Assembly: GCA_963763135.1 (NCBI GenBank)
Contig: CAVXNJ010000004.1
Span: 868,001-932,000, forward strand
Direction: 5' to 3'
Origin: JANMZO01 sp963763135
Lineage (GTDB): Bacteria; Actinomycetota; Acidimicrobiia; Acidimicrobiales; JANYDT01
DNA: 64,000 bases
Below are positions 26,243 to 35,778 of the stretch, in pieces. Each line of letters opens with the position of its first letter. The stretch's first letter is position 1. Below the pieces are notes generated by a model, which was given only the letters and a program-made list of their open reading frames with translations, was not told the DNA's origin and did no database searches. A program made the translations under genes and the position numbers.

Positions 26243-27055
26243 ATGACCGTGATGGGAATCAACGCGGACCCCAACCGCTATGCCGACCAGACGCCGCTGC
26301 TGGTCGTCGATGGGATCACCATGCGATTTGGTGGTGTAACAGCCATCAACAACGTGAGTTTCGAAGTTCGTCGGAATGAACTGTTCGCGGTAATTGGTCC
26401 TAACGGAGCGGGCAAGACCTCGATCTTCAACTGCCTCAACGCGGTGTATCGGCCGCAGGAGGGGTCAATAAAGCTTGAGGGCGCGGAAATCATCGGGACC
26501 AAGCCACCGTTCACGGTCGGCCTGGGCATAGCGCGTACGTTCCAGAACATCGGGCTCTTCGCAAACCTCGACGTCGTGGCGAACCTGATGCTCGGTCGTC
26601 ATCACCTGATGAAGGGTGGATTCCTTGCCGGGCTCGTCTTCTCGGGAACGGCGAAGAAGCAGGAGATCGTGCATCGCAAGCGGGTCGAAGAAGTCATGGA
26701 GCTTCTCGACCTCGACATCTACCGCGGTCAGCCGGTGGGCTCGCTACCTTACGGCGTGCAGAAGCGGATGGAGTTGGCGCGAGCGCTCTGCATGGAACCC
26801 AAGCTTCTTCTCCTAGACGAGCCGGTCGCCGGCATGAACGCCACGGAGACGGAAGACATGGCCCGCTATATCCTCGAAATCAAGAATGAACTGAAGATCT
26901 CGATGATCCTGGTTGAACACGACATGCACATGGTTATGGATGTCGCCGAACGAATAATGGTGCTCGATTTCGGGCAAAAGATCGCGGAGGGCCTTCCGGC
27001 CGAAATCCGCTCGAACCCTCGCGTTATCGAGGCGTATCTCGGAGCGTCGGCGTGA
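26243..27055 (+). CDS. livG: Branched-chain amino-acid-type ABC transporter ATPase LivG
   Basis: Second ATPase of the importer, 270 residues. It shows Walker A GPNGAGKTSIF, the LivG-typical GLGIARTFQNIGLFANLDVVANL and Walker B LLLLDEPVAGMN. The signature loop reads LPYGVQKRMEL, typical of LivG. ATG 26243 is preceded by the duplicated GGGAG-containing sequence. Its stop overlaps the next start (GTGA). Confidence 0.94.
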   Translation: MTVMGINADPNRYADQTPLLVVDGITMRFGGVTAINNVSFEVRRNELFAVIGPNGAGKTSIFNCLNAVYRPQEGSIKLEGAEIIGTKPPFTVGLGIARTFQNIGLFANLDVVANLMLGRHHLMKGGFLAGLVFSGTAKKQEIVHRKRVEEVMELLDLDIYRGQPVGSLPYGVQKRMELARALCMEPKLLLLDEPVAGMNATETEDMARYILEIKNELKISMILVEHDMHMVMDVAERIMVLDFGQKIAEGLPAEIRSNPRVIEAYLGASA

Positions 27056-28338
27056 GCACCCTACCGAAACTCCTCCTCGACCGGGTCGCCCAAACGCCGC
27101 AGAAGGTGGCGTGGCGGCAGTTCCGACTCGGTGTTTGGAACGAATCCACCTGGAATGACATCCACACCGAAGCTGCGGCAATCGGAATGGGCCTGGCGGC
27201 GTTGGGGCTCGGCAAGGGCGATGTCGTCGGCGTTCTGGCCGGCAACAGCGTGACTGCGATTACCGCTGAACTTGGCGCGCAGGGCATCGGTTGTGTGGCA
27301 GCGGTCCTGTCGTCGGACCTCGCTCCGGCGACGGTTCGTGAGATCCTCGAGGTCACAAAGGTCAAGGCCGTCGTGGTCGGTGACCAGGAGCAGTTCGACA
27401 AGGTGCAGGCCGCGAACGCAACAACCCTGCAGTCGACCGTCGTGATTGATGCCCGCGGCTTTCGCCACATCGAAGTCGCCGGGCGTCCTGATGCCGACAA
27501 GATCCTCACGATTGAGCAACTCAAGAACCGCTCGACCGGCACGGGGGACTGGGACGCCAAAGCGGCGACGGTTCAGGGGTCTGACCCCGGCGCAATCCTG
27601 TGCGTGATCGATCGTTCGTCGAAGGAAGTCGAGGCGCGCCGGTACAGCCACGACGCGCTGACCCAACATGCCGAGGATCTGAAGAGCGCCGTCGGAGCGA
27701 GCGCGTCAGACATCGTGAGTGTGCAGACGTCGTTGGCCGATCCGATCGAACACGCGCTGAGCGTCGTCGGTCCGTTGGCGTTTGGTCTCGCCGTCAACGT
27801 CGGGCAGCCGGACCTTTCGACGCAGGCGATGCGTCAGGTTCAGCCGTCGCTTGTCGCTCTCAACAAGACCTGGCTGCAAGATGCGGCCGAAGGCATCGAG
27901 CGTCGGGTAGCGGCGGGGAAGGGCCTGAAGGGTTTCGCCGCTCGCAGAGGCCTTGTTGGCGGCCCACTTCTCACAACGGCGACCGCCACACCGAAGATCA
28001 GCATGAGCCGCATCGTGGGGATTGCCGCTGCGGTGCTCGCCTTTGTGTTTCTGCTGGTGACGGTATCGGTTAATGATTTCGTTCGCCTGCTCGTATGTGC
28101 GCTTATTGCTCTCGGGGCGGCCCTGCTGACGGTGGTGATGGGATGGTCGGCGGTCACGTCGGCCCGCCGCGGCCTTGGTCTCGCCCGAACCCGAGCCATC
28201 CTCCACGACGGCACACTGACGACCGAGGCTTCGGCCAAGGTCGTTTCGCTGCTTGGCATGCTTCACGTGCCGGCGGTTCCCATGTCTCCAGCGGCGGGAG
28301 AAATTCTCGGCCGCGTTCGCTCGGAGGTTCTCGCATGA
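27052..28338 (+). CDS. Degenerate acyl-CoA-synthetase-like membrane protein
   Basis: 428 residues. Residues about 1-290 look like the N-terminal part of an AMP-dependent acyl-CoA synthetase (PKLLLDRVAQTPQKVAWRQ, AAIGMGLAALGLGKGDVVGVLAGNS). The ATP-binding TSGTTG-type loop is missing; its place reads VIDRSSKEVEARRYSH. The A5-A10 motifs and C-terminal domain are absent. Instead two membrane helices (about 325-370) follow. It is therefore probably not an active ligase. It overlaps livG by GTGA and livH by ATGA, so it is a fixed part of the operon. Liv-type operons in actinobacteria often carry intact acyl-CoA synthetases, from which this may derive. Confidence 0.75.
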   Translation: MSTLPKLLLDRVAQTPQKVAWRQFRLGVWNESTWNDIHTEAAAIGMGLAALGLGKGDVVGVLAGNSVTAITAELGAQGIGCVAAVLSSDLAPATVREILEVTKVKAVVVGDQEQFDKVQAANATTLQSTVVIDARGFRHIEVAGRPDADKILTIEQLKNRSTGTGDWDAKAATVQGSDPGAILCVIDRSSKEVEARRYSHDALTQHAEDLKSAVGASASDIVSVQTSLADPIEHALSVVGPLAFGLAVNVGQPDLSTQAMRQVQPSLVALNKTWLQDAAEGIERRVAAGKGLKGFAARRGLVGGPLLTTATATPKISMSRIVGIAAAVLAFVFLLVTVSVNDFVRLLVCALIALGAALLTVVMGWSAVTSARRGLGLARTRAILHDGTLTTEASAKVVSLLGMLHVPAVPMSPAAGEILGRVRSEVLA

Positions 28339-29288
28339 CGCAATTCCTTGGTGCCCTGGTCTCCGGCTTTGCCATCGGAGGCATCGTTGCGCTCATGGCG
28401 CTCGGCTACGTGATTGTCTACCGGTCGACCCATACCCTGAACTTCGCCCAGGGATCATTGCTCGTACTCGGTGGCTACCTGACCTTTTGGTTCAGCGGCC
28501 CGATCCGGGGTGTGAACTTCCGGTACCCGCCCTCGCTCCTGCGTCTGCCGTTCCTGCTCTCGCTGGTACTGGCCATGATCGTTCTCGGACTGTTCGGTTG
28601 GCTGCTCGACGTCGTGATCGTCAGCCGGTTCCGTGGTCGACCCGTCTTCGCGGTGATCATGGCGACGTTGGGTGTTGCAACAGTGCTCGGCTCGGTCATG
28701 AGCACGATCTGGGGAACGATCTCGTTCAACCTCCGGGCTCCGGATTGGACGCTCAAGTCGTTCAAGCTCGCCGGGGCCGCGATCGGCTGGATCGACGTGT
28801 TCACCCTCGGCGTCGTGATCGTGATCTCGATTGCCTTCTTCTTCGGATTTCAGCGCAGCAAGCTCGGCACCGCCATGAAAGCCACCGCCTTCGACCAGGA
28901 GGCCGCGATCGCTCAAGGAATCAGTCCGAAGGTCATCTTCGGAACCTCATGGGCACTTTCGGCTTCACTCGCGGCGATTGCCGGTGTACTGCTCGCCTGC
29001 GGAGCGGGCTCGCTCGAGACGCAAACCGGTCCGGGGCTCGCGAAGTGGGCCTTCCTAGGGTTTCCGGCCATCGTGCTCGGTGGCGTCGATTCCTTGGAAG
29101 GATCGGTGATTGGCGGCCTCATCATCGGAATGGTGGTCTCGTTCGGGTCGATTTACGAAGAGAAAGTGCTCAACATTGTCAACCTCGGGCACGGTTTCCC
29201 CACCATTGCGCCATTTGTCCTGATGATCATCATCCTGCTGGTGCGCCCCGCAGGCCTGTTCGGCACCAAAGAAGTTCGGAGAGTCTGA
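28335..29288 (+). CDS. livH: Branched-chain amino-acid-type ABC transporter permease LivH
   Basis: Permease subunit, 317 residues with about eight membrane helices. Family features are ALGYVIVYRSTHTLNFAQGS near the start and GIVLGGVDS-type segment FPAIVLGGVDSLEGSVIGG near the end. ATG 28335 is chosen because it overlaps the previous stop (ATGA) and begins the conserved N-terminus. A longer in-frame extension overlaps the previous gene and is not credible. It ends in a TGATG overlap with livM. Confidence 0.94.
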   Translation: MTQFLGALVSGFAIGGIVALMALGYVIVYRSTHTLNFAQGSLLVLGGYLTFWFSGPIRGVNFRYPPSLLRLPFLLSLVLAMIVLGLFGWLLDVVIVSRFRGRPVFAVIMATLGVATVLGSVMSTIWGTISFNLRAPDWTLKSFKLAGAAIGWIDVFTLGVVIVISIAFFFGFQRSKLGTAMKATAFDQEAAIAQGISPKVIFGTSWALSASLAAIAGVLLACGAGSLETQTGPGLAKWAFLGFPAIVLGGVDSLEGSVIGGLIIGMVVSFGSIYEEKVLNIVNLGHGFPTIAPFVLMIIILLVRPAGLFGTKEVRRV

Positions 29289-30559
29289 TGCCCGGAGCGG
29301 TATATGTAATCGCAGCGCTGGTCGCTGCGATTGTCGGCTTGGTCATGTGGCAACGCCGCGACGCAGCCAACAATCTGGTCACCTCCTACGGCGTCGAGCA
29401 TCGACGCTTCCGCACGCTCGGTAGCAAGGTGGGGTTTGGCGCCGGTCTATTGATTCTTATAAGTGCGCCGGTCGGATTCAGTTGGATCGGTTTTCAAGGG
29501 TTCCACCTGCCTACGCAGTTGATTCCCGGGCTTCCCATGAACGAGAAATGGTTACTCGTTGGGATTCTCGCGGCGATCTACACCATCGGCGCAATTGGGA
29601 TGAACCTGCTCATCGGCAACACCGGACAGGTTTCTCTGGGTCACTCCGGTTTCATTCTGGTCGGCGCCTATTCGACCGGATATTTCGGCCAGGATCTCCT
29701 CGTCGGGGGGAAGCACCTTCCCGGACTCGTTTGGGTACTTCTAGCCGGGGTCTTGGGTGCGCTGATCAGCGCGGCGATCGGACCGTTCGCCCTTCGTCTC
29801 CGAGGCAATTACCTCGCCATGGTCTCGATTTTCATCGTGCTGGCAGCGGTCCACATCGCAACGAACTGGATCAGTTTTACCGGCGGCGACGTCGCCCCGC
29901 GCAACGACCTTCCGGGCTTCGTGTTCACGGTCTGGCCCGGTAAGGCCATACGGTTCAACGAGGAGGGTTCGTCGAACTTCTTCGACACCTGGTTCCTCAC
30001 GAAGAACCAGGGCTACTTCTGGCTGTGCTGGGCATTCGCCCTGCTCGCGATTGTGGTCGGTCGAAATCTCATGCGCTCCCGCCAGGGCCGGGCGATGATG
30101 GCGGTCCGAGACCGCGACCTCTCGGCGGAAGTCATCGGCGTCCGTCAGATGTACACCAAGACGTGGGCGTTCGCCGTGTCGGGCGCCTTCGCCGCCATCG
30201 CCGGTGCTCTCTACGCGAGCTACTTCTCGTCGGTCCAGCCGAACAGCTTTGCGCTCGACTTCTCGATTCAGTTCATCGCGATGATCGTGATCGGCGGCGT
30301 TGGTTCTGTGTACGGATCAGTGCTCGGTGCCATAGTGATCGCCGCCCTGTTCCCGCTGTTCCAAGAGGGTCAGGATCTCCTGAAAGGACTTCCGCTCATC
30401 CAACTCGACGGCACGAAGCAGACCGGCCTCACGTTGGATCTGCTCGCAGTCCTGGTCTACGGCCTGGCCCTGATTTTGTTTCTCATGTTCTTCCCGACCG
30501 GACTCGCTGGCCTCTGGGCCAAGGTCCGTAGGTACTTCGCCACCTGGCCGTTCTCGTAA
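29288..30559 (+). CDS. livM: Branched-chain amino-acid-type ABC transporter permease LivM
   Basis: Second permease, 423 residues. An N-terminal helix and a short charged loop (about 20-45) precede the LivM core with GMNLLIGNTGQVSLGHSGF and, late, FIAMIVIGGVGSVYGSVLGA. The core also carries AVRDRDLSAEVIG, the cytoplasmic EAA-like loop. The start is fixed by the TGATG overlap with livH. It is the last coupled gene; livK follows after 175 bases with its own leader. Confidence 0.94.
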   Translation: MPGAVYVIAALVAAIVGLVMWQRRDAANNLVTSYGVEHRRFRTLGSKVGFGAGLLILISAPVGFSWIGFQGFHLPTQLIPGLPMNEKWLLVGILAAIYTIGAIGMNLLIGNTGQVSLGHSGFILVGAYSTGYFGQDLLVGGKHLPGLVWVLLAGVLGALISAAIGPFALRLRGNYLAMVSIFIVLAAVHIATNWISFTGGDVAPRNDLPGFVFTVWPGKAIRFNEEGSSNFFDTWFLTKNQGYFWLCWAFALLAIVVGRNLMRSRQGRAMMAVRDRDLSAEVIGVRQMYTKTWAFAVSGAFAAIAGALYASYFSSVQPNSFALDFSIQFIAMIVIGGVGSVYGSVLGAIVIAALFPLFQEGQDLLKGLPLIQLDGTKQTGLTLDLLAVLVYGLALILFLMFFPTGLAGLWAKVRRYFATWPFS

Positions 30560-30659
30560 GGCACAGGCAAGGCGTCCGGCAGATGGACGAAAACGTTCAC
30601 TTTCGGTCGAAAACACGCCTGGATTCTCCGGGTATGTATCATCTCAACAGCAACAAAGC

Positions 30660-30701
30660 GTGACCCAGGTCACAAATCATTAACATCGTGGCCCAGGTCA
30701 C
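30660..30701. promoter_or_regulatory. Two tandem palindromic sites upstream of livK
   Basis: GTGACCCAGGTCAC (30660-30673) is a perfect palindrome of 6-base arms with a 2-base centre. GTGGCCCAGGTCAC (30688-30701) is a one-mismatch copy 28 bases downstream. Both are followed by AAA. Spacing of 28 bases (near 2.7 helix turns) and location 35-75 bases before the livK start suggest a dimeric repressor or activator site. The regulator is unknown. Confidence 0.6.
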
Positions 30702-30734
30702 AAACCAATCACCATCCATCCAGGGGGATACCTT

Positions 30735-32146
30735 ATGAAGCGTCCTATCTCGACCGTCTTGGCCCTTTCGGCCACGGCTGGTCTTGCGTTTGTGGCCGTG
30801 CCGGCCGCCAACGCGGCAACCGCCAAAGCCGGTGCGAAATGCACCAAGCTCGGCGAAGTGAAGAACGGCCTTATCTGCACCGCAAAGGGCAAGAGCCGCG
30901 TTTATGTGGCTGTCGCTGCCCCGACCACCACGAAGGCTGCAGCGGCAGGCGCCGCCACGCCGGCTCCGGCCGCCGGGCTCGCCAACGTCCCGGGCTTCGA
31001 TGGCAAGACCATCACCGTCGGGTACCTCGGCAACGTCTCGGTGAACGCGCAGTTCCCGGCCTCGGCCAGCTTCGCCACCGGTGGCAAGTCACTGACCGCA
31101 GGCTTCAACGCTGCCATCAGCCGTCTCAACGAGGCCGGTGGTATTGCCAAGAAGTACAAGGTCAACGTTGCGTTCAAGGAGACCTACTACACGCCGTCGG
31201 AGGCTGTGAAGGCCTACGCTGAGATCAAGAACAACGTCGTCATGATCGGCCAGCTTTACGGCACGCCGCTCGGACAGGCCCTTACCAAGTCCCTCGGTGA
31301 AGACAACCTGATCGGCTCACCGATCTCGCTCGACTCGGCCTGGGTAAACGACCCGAATATGCTTCCCGTTGGCAGCACCTACCAGGCGCAGGCCATCAAC
31401 CTCCTCGACTGGTACGTCAAGGATGGCGGAGGCGCCGGCAAGACCGTGTGCGCCTCTCGCTCGCGAACAGCCCCTACGGAAACGCCGGTGAGGCCGGATT
31501 CGACTTCGGTGTGGCTCAGCTCAAGCTGAAGGTCGGCACCAAGATCAAGACCTCGACCAACCCCGCCGCCGCCGCTGCCCTCAAGGCCGCCGGCTGTGAA
31601 GGCGTCGTCGCCACGATCTCCGGTGAAGCTCAGACCCCGGGTCTGCTCGCCGAGACCGCCAAGCTCGACTACTTCCCGACCATCCTGGCTCTCGGCCCGT
31701 CCTTCGCCGTCACCACGGTGGTACCGTCGAACTCGATCGCCTACCAGAAGCAAGTCATCGTGGCCACCGACAACAGCCAGTTCGGCGATGAGAAGGTTCC
31801 GGGCATGAAGCGCTTCATGGACGACATCCGTAAGTTCGCTCCCCAGGAAATCGGCAACCCGAACGCTGCCGCCATCTGGGGTTGGGTCCAGGCCCGCACC
31901 GTCATCGCCCTGCTCGAGAAGGCCGTTGCCGACAACGACCTCTCCAAGGCCGGCATGAAGAAGGCCATGGCGTCGCTCGGCAAGGTTGACACCGAGGGAA
32001 TCTTCCCGGACTGGAACTACGTTGATCCGGCCAAGCGTGTCGGCCCGACGGCTGTCACGATCTCCGGTGTCGACATCTCGGTTCCCGGTGGACTCATCGT
32101 CAAGAAGGTTGTCGACTCGGCAGCCGCGCAGGCGTACAAGCCGTGA
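30735..32146 (+). CDS. livK: ABC transporter substrate-binding protein LivK, frameshifted
   Basis: The extracytoplasmic receptor of the importer, about 470 residues when two frames are joined. Frame one (30735 to about 31447) starts with a signal peptide (TAGLAFVAVPAANAATA), a short Cys-pair module and a Thr/Ala linker. It then enters the periplasmic-binding fold (KTITVGYLGNVSVN). Frame two (from about 31448) continues LSLANSPYGNAGEAGFDFG to the stop. The joint KTVCA-LSLANS is natural and needs one base added in the GCCTC run near 31452, so a missing C is the simplest explanation. It has its own leader with palindromes and a strong terminator, and is probably highly expressed. Confidence 0.9.
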
Positions 32147-32187
32147 CGTCGACCTTCACTGAGCGTCACGCTCGGTAAGCATTACTA

Positions 32188-32213
32188 GCGGCCCACCCGA
32201 AAGGGTGGGCCGC
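32188..32213 (+). terminator. Strong hairpin terminator after livK
   Basis: Eleven perfect base pairs (GCGGCCCACCC with GGGTGGGCCGC) enclose a GAAA tetraloop, about 40 bases after the livK stop. A run of T is nearly absent, but the stem is strong. Confidence 0.85.
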
Positions 32214-32255
32214 TTCGCGTCCGTTGCTCAGAACGAGTACCGGTAGGCTTTTGTT

Positions 32256-34298
32256 GTGGGGGCAAACTTGTCGGGTTGGTTAGGAGTCGTTCGTAGGTTG
32301 GCGGTCGGTGGGGTGGTGGTCGTTACGACGCTGTCACTGCCGGGGTGCACCAACAGTGAGAAGTCCGGGGCGTCTGGTTCCTCCAGCACAACAGCTTCCG
32401 GCGAAAACGGCTCGACGTCGACGGTGGGCGCGGGCACTGCCGATTCCGGTGGCCCTACCACTTCAGCCGCCGGCACCGGTGGCCGCGTCGAATCGATCAT
32501 CTGGCATAAATGCGAGCCGGAGCTTCTGAAGAACGTGCCCGACAACGTGGCCGAGGCCGTCGACTGTGGCGAATTGAAGGTACCGGTCGACTATTCGGCG
32601 CCCAAAGGCAAGACGATGTCCATCGCCATGGCCCGACATCAGGCCACGTCGGGCGACGCCATCGGCTCGCTGCTGATCAATCCCGGTGGGCCGGGTGGCG
32701 GTGGCCGCGATTTTCTGTTCTCCCTCGCGAGTGAGGCGCCCGAGGCGTTTGCCCCGGTCGTCGACCGCTTCGACGTAATCGGCTTCGATCCTCGCGGCGT
32801 CGGCGGTTCGAGCCAGTTGCGTTGCGTTTCCGACAAGGTCCTCGACGAGATCTACACGATCGACATCACCCCGGAAACACCCGAGGAGCAAGCGGCCGCC
32901 GACGCGCTCGACGACAAATTCGACGATGGCTGTCTGGCGAAATACGGCAAAGCCGGGCTACTTGCGATAAGCACCGAAAACACGGCACGTGACATGGACG
33001 AGATCCGCAAGTCGGTGGGCGACAAGGGTCTGAGTTTCTTCGGCGTGTCGTACGGAACGTACCTGGGTGCGGCGTATGCGTCGCTGTTTCCGAACAACGT
33101 GCGGGCGCTCGTGCTCGATGGCGCCTACGACCCGACCGGGCAGGACCTCGCCACACAGTCCGAGATATCGCTGAGCGGTCGCGAGGATTCGTTCCGCAAT
33201 TGGGTCACCTGGTGCGAAAAGTCGCCGCTATGCGCCTTCGGCGAAGGCGGCAACGTCGACGCTCGGTGGCTGGCCCTTCGTACGAAACTCGACAGCACCC
33301 CGGCCAAAGGCAAGAACGGCCGTTTCGCCAACCAGGGCGTGCTGCTGGCCGGCACCGGCATTTCGCTCTACAGCCGCGACTTCGGATGGATCTCGCTCGG
33401 CTCGGCGTTGAAAGCCGTGGAAGACGGCGACGGCGAACTCTTGCTGCAGCTGGCCGATTCTGCCTATGGCCGAAATACCGACGGAACCTACGACGGTCGC
33501 ATCCAGGCCGGTGGCATCATCAGCTGCTCTTCGGGCATCTCGCCACCCCCCGCGCCCAATCCGGCCGAGGAAGTCGCTCGTCTCAAGGCCGCCGGCCCGC
33601 ATTTCGCGATCGACATAGATGAAAAGGACCTGACCGACACCGGCTGCGGCAAGCTTCCCGAGGGTCCGAAGGCCAAGAACTTCTCCTACAACGGGTCTGC
33701 GCCCATTCTTGTCATCGGTGGCACGAATGACCCGGCGACGCCGTTCGTGTGGGCCACCAAAATGGCCGAAGAGCTCGGATCCAGCGCGCACCTCTTGAAG
33801 TACGAGGGCGAAGGCCACGGGGCGGTGCTTGATTCGTCGTGCGCAGCGCAGCACGCCGCCTCGCTGCTGATCGATCTCAAGCCACTCGCAGCGGGGGCGC
33901 TCTGTGTAGCCCCATCGGCCGAACGCAAAGCCACCCCCGCGTGGTTCTCCGCGCTTCCCGCCATTCCCGGAGCGAAAGCCGACGTCGACCTCACCGACCT
34001 GGCCCCGCTGCTCGGCCTCGACCTGTCCACGCAACCGGTCGTGGTGACACTGTCGACTGTGGCCTCAACCGAGGGAGCGAGTCTCGTGACGGTGTTCGAC
34101 CAGGCCGGCTGGACGTCGAAAGACGGCGAGACCATGCAGAAGAAGGTCGACGGAACCACGCACCGCGTCACGTTCGGGGAGATCGACATCACCCGCATCC
34201 GTGACATCGAGCCGATGCTCGCCCCGATGGCGACGAGGCTGTTGAAGCTGGGCAAGTCGATCATCTTCATCGCCGAGGCACCCGCCAAAACGACCTGA
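32256..34298 (+). CDS. TAP-like alpha/beta-hydrolase lipoprotein
   Basis: 680 residues. The N-terminal signal peptide ends in LSLPGC (lipobox) followed by a Ser/Thr/Gly linker of about 50 residues. The hydrolase domain has the oxyanion segment NPGGPGGGGRDF, FDPRGVGGSS, nucleophile elbow GVSYGTYLG, the acid in GGTNDPATPF and the His in GEGHGAV. This is the tripeptidyl-aminopeptidase (SCO-type) family of exported actinobacterial peptidases. About 130 C-terminal residues after the hydrolase are extra and unrecognised. The start is GTG 32256. It is a single gene between terminators, downstream of livK, so it could release peptides or amino acids near the importer; that is inference. Confidence 0.85.
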   Translation: MGANLSGWLGVVRRLAVGGVVVVTTLSLPGCTNSEKSGASGSSSTTASGENGSTSTVGAGTADSGGPTTSAAGTGGRVESIIWHKCEPELLKNVPDNVAEAVDCGELKVPVDYSAPKGKTMSIAMARHQATSGDAIGSLLINPGGPGGGGRDFLFSLASEAPEAFAPVVDRFDVIGFDPRGVGGSSQLRCVSDKVLDEIYTIDITPETPEEQAAADALDDKFDDGCLAKYGKAGLLAISTENTARDMDEIRKSVGDKGLSFFGVSYGTYLGAAYASLFPNNVRALVLDGAYDPTGQDLATQSEISLSGREDSFRNWVTWCEKSPLCAFGEGGNVDARWLALRTKLDSTPAKGKNGRFANQGVLLAGTGISLYSRDFGWISLGSALKAVEDGDGELLLQLADSAYGRNTDGTYDGRIQAGGIISCSSGISPPPAPNPAEEVARLKAAGPHFAIDIDEKDLTDTGCGKLPEGPKAKNFSYNGSAPILVIGGTNDPATPFVWATKMAEELGSSAHLLKYEGEGHGAVLDSSCAAQHAASLLIDLKPLAAGALCVAPSAERKATPAWFSALPAIPGAKADVDLTDLAPLLGLDLSTQPVVVTLSTVASTEGASLVTVFDQAGWTSKDGETMQKKVDGTTHRVTFGEIDITRIRDIEPMLAPMATRLLKLGKSIIFIAEAPAKTT

Positions 34299-34314
34299 CC
34301 GGGCCTCACGGATG

Positions 34315-34343
34315 CCGGCAACCGGTCGTTGGTTGCGGTTTTT
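34315..34343 (+). terminator. Hairpin terminator after the TAP-like gene
   Basis: CCGGCAACC and GGTTGCGG pair with one bulged G across a 7-base loop, followed by TTTTT. The position right after a stop supports the call. Confidence 0.7.
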
Positions 34344-34402
34344 GATGGTTTGATCGCTATGAACTCGACCGCGCGGTCAAGTACGACCTAGGGTGTACCA
34401 CC

Positions 34403-35713
34403 GTGACTGACGTCGTTCAACCATTGCGGGTCGTACCCGACGACGCCGGGCACCTGGTTCCACCTGCATCAGCCGTGGAACTCCTGGGTCGGCGGGCCCG
34501 AGCAGCCAAGCGCGTGCTTTCGTTGGCTGGAACCGATACCAAGAATGCTGCTCTTGTCGCGGCGGCCGATCGGCTGATCGTCCACGCGTCCGCGATTCTC
34601 CTGGCGAACGCCGCCGACATCGCCCGCGCCGAGGCCTCAGGCGTGGCTCCGACCGTGATCGACCGTTTGCGCCTCACCGACGCGCGGATCGAAGCGATGG
34701 CGAACGGCCTCCGCAGCGTTGCTTCGCTTCCGGACCCCGTTGGCGAAGTCGTGGAAGGTTGGCAGCAACCCAACGGCATCCGGATCCGCAAGGTTCGCGT
34801 TCCGCTCGGCGTAGTCGGGATCATCTACGAAAACCGACCGAACGTCACGAGCGACGCCTTCGGCCTGTGTATCAAGTCCGGCAACGTGGCATTCCTTCGT
34901 GGTAGTTCGGGTGCGATCGCCTCAAACATGGCCATTGCGTCCGCCCTTCGCGAAGGTCTGGTCGAGGCGGGTCTGCCGGCCGACTGCCTGGTGCTCGTTG
35001 AAGACACGAGCTACGAGACCGCAGCGGAGTTCATGCGCCTACGGGGCACGATCGACGTGCTGATCCCACGGGGTGGGCCGTCGTTGATCCAGAGCATCAT
35101 TGCGACCGCAACCGTCCCCTATGTCATCGACGGCGACGGCAACTGCCACCTGTACGTCGACGCAAGTGCCGATCTGCAGATGGCGCTCGACATCCTTGTG
35201 AACGGGAAGATGCAGCGCCCATCGGTCTGCAACGCGTTGGAATCGTTGCTCGTGCATGTCGCGGTCGCCCCGACGTTCCTTCCAATGGCGGCGCAGGCGC
35301 TCGTCGGCGTCGATCTCGTCGGTGACCAACTGGCCCGACAGATCACCGGCAACGACCGCATGGCACCGGCGACGCCGGATGACTTCGCACGGGAGTTCCT
35401 GGCCATGAAGCTGAGCGTGGCAGTGGTCGATTCGATCGATGATGCGATCGACCACATCCATCGCAACGGCACCGGCCACACCGAGGTCATCGTCACGAAC
35501 GATCTGGCCAACGCCCAACGTTTCCAAGCTCAAGTCGATGCGGCGGCCGTGATGGTCAACGCGTCGTCTCGTTTCACCGATGGCGAAATGTTTGGGTTTG
35601 GGGCCGAAATCGGCATCAGTACCCAGAAGTTGCACGCCCGGGGTCCCATGGGGCTTCGGGAACTCACCACCACGAAGTACCTCGTCGATGGCGAGGGTCA
35701 GATCCGGTCCTGA
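34403..35713 (+). CDS. proA: Gamma-glutamyl phosphate reductase
   Basis: Second enzyme of proline synthesis, 436 residues, of the aldehyde-dehydrogenase fold. It shows VPLGVVGIIYENRPNVT, the LRGSSGAI nucleotide segment, the DVLIPRGGPSLI motif and the catalytic Cys in MQRPSVCNALES. FTDGEMFGFGAEIGISTQKLHARGPMGL is the typical end region. The start is GTG 34403. It stands alone, about 16 kb from proB (17164), which is unusual because the two normally sit together. Confidence 0.96.
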   Translation: MTDVVQPLRVVPDDAGHLVPPASAVELLGRRARAAKRVLSLAGTDTKNAALVAAADRLIVHASAILLANAADIARAEASGVAPTVIDRLRLTDARIEAMANGLRSVASLPDPVGEVVEGWQQPNGIRIRKVRVPLGVVGIIYENRPNVTSDAFGLCIKSGNVAFLRGSSGAIASNMAIASALREGLVEAGLPADCLVLVEDTSYETAAEFMRLRGTIDVLIPRGGPSLIQSIIATATVPYVIDGDGNCHLYVDASADLQMALDILVNGKMQRPSVCNALESLLVHVAVAPTFLPMAAQALVGVDLVGDQLARQITGNDRMAPATPDDFAREFLAMKLSVAVVDSIDDAIDHIHRNGTGHTEVIVTNDLANAQRFQAQVDAAAVMVNASSRFTDGEMFGFGAEIGISTQKLHARGPMGLRELTTTKYLVDGEGQIRS

Positions 35714-35778
35714 CTTCGTATGAAGCGGGAACTCCAAAGCTGTGAAAGCAGTTCCGACAATGAAAGGCAGGGCCGAGC

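Noticed and set aside
28253..29287. Extension of the livM frame upstream of 29288
   Set aside because: It lies inside livH in another frame; TGATG coupling fixes the livM start.
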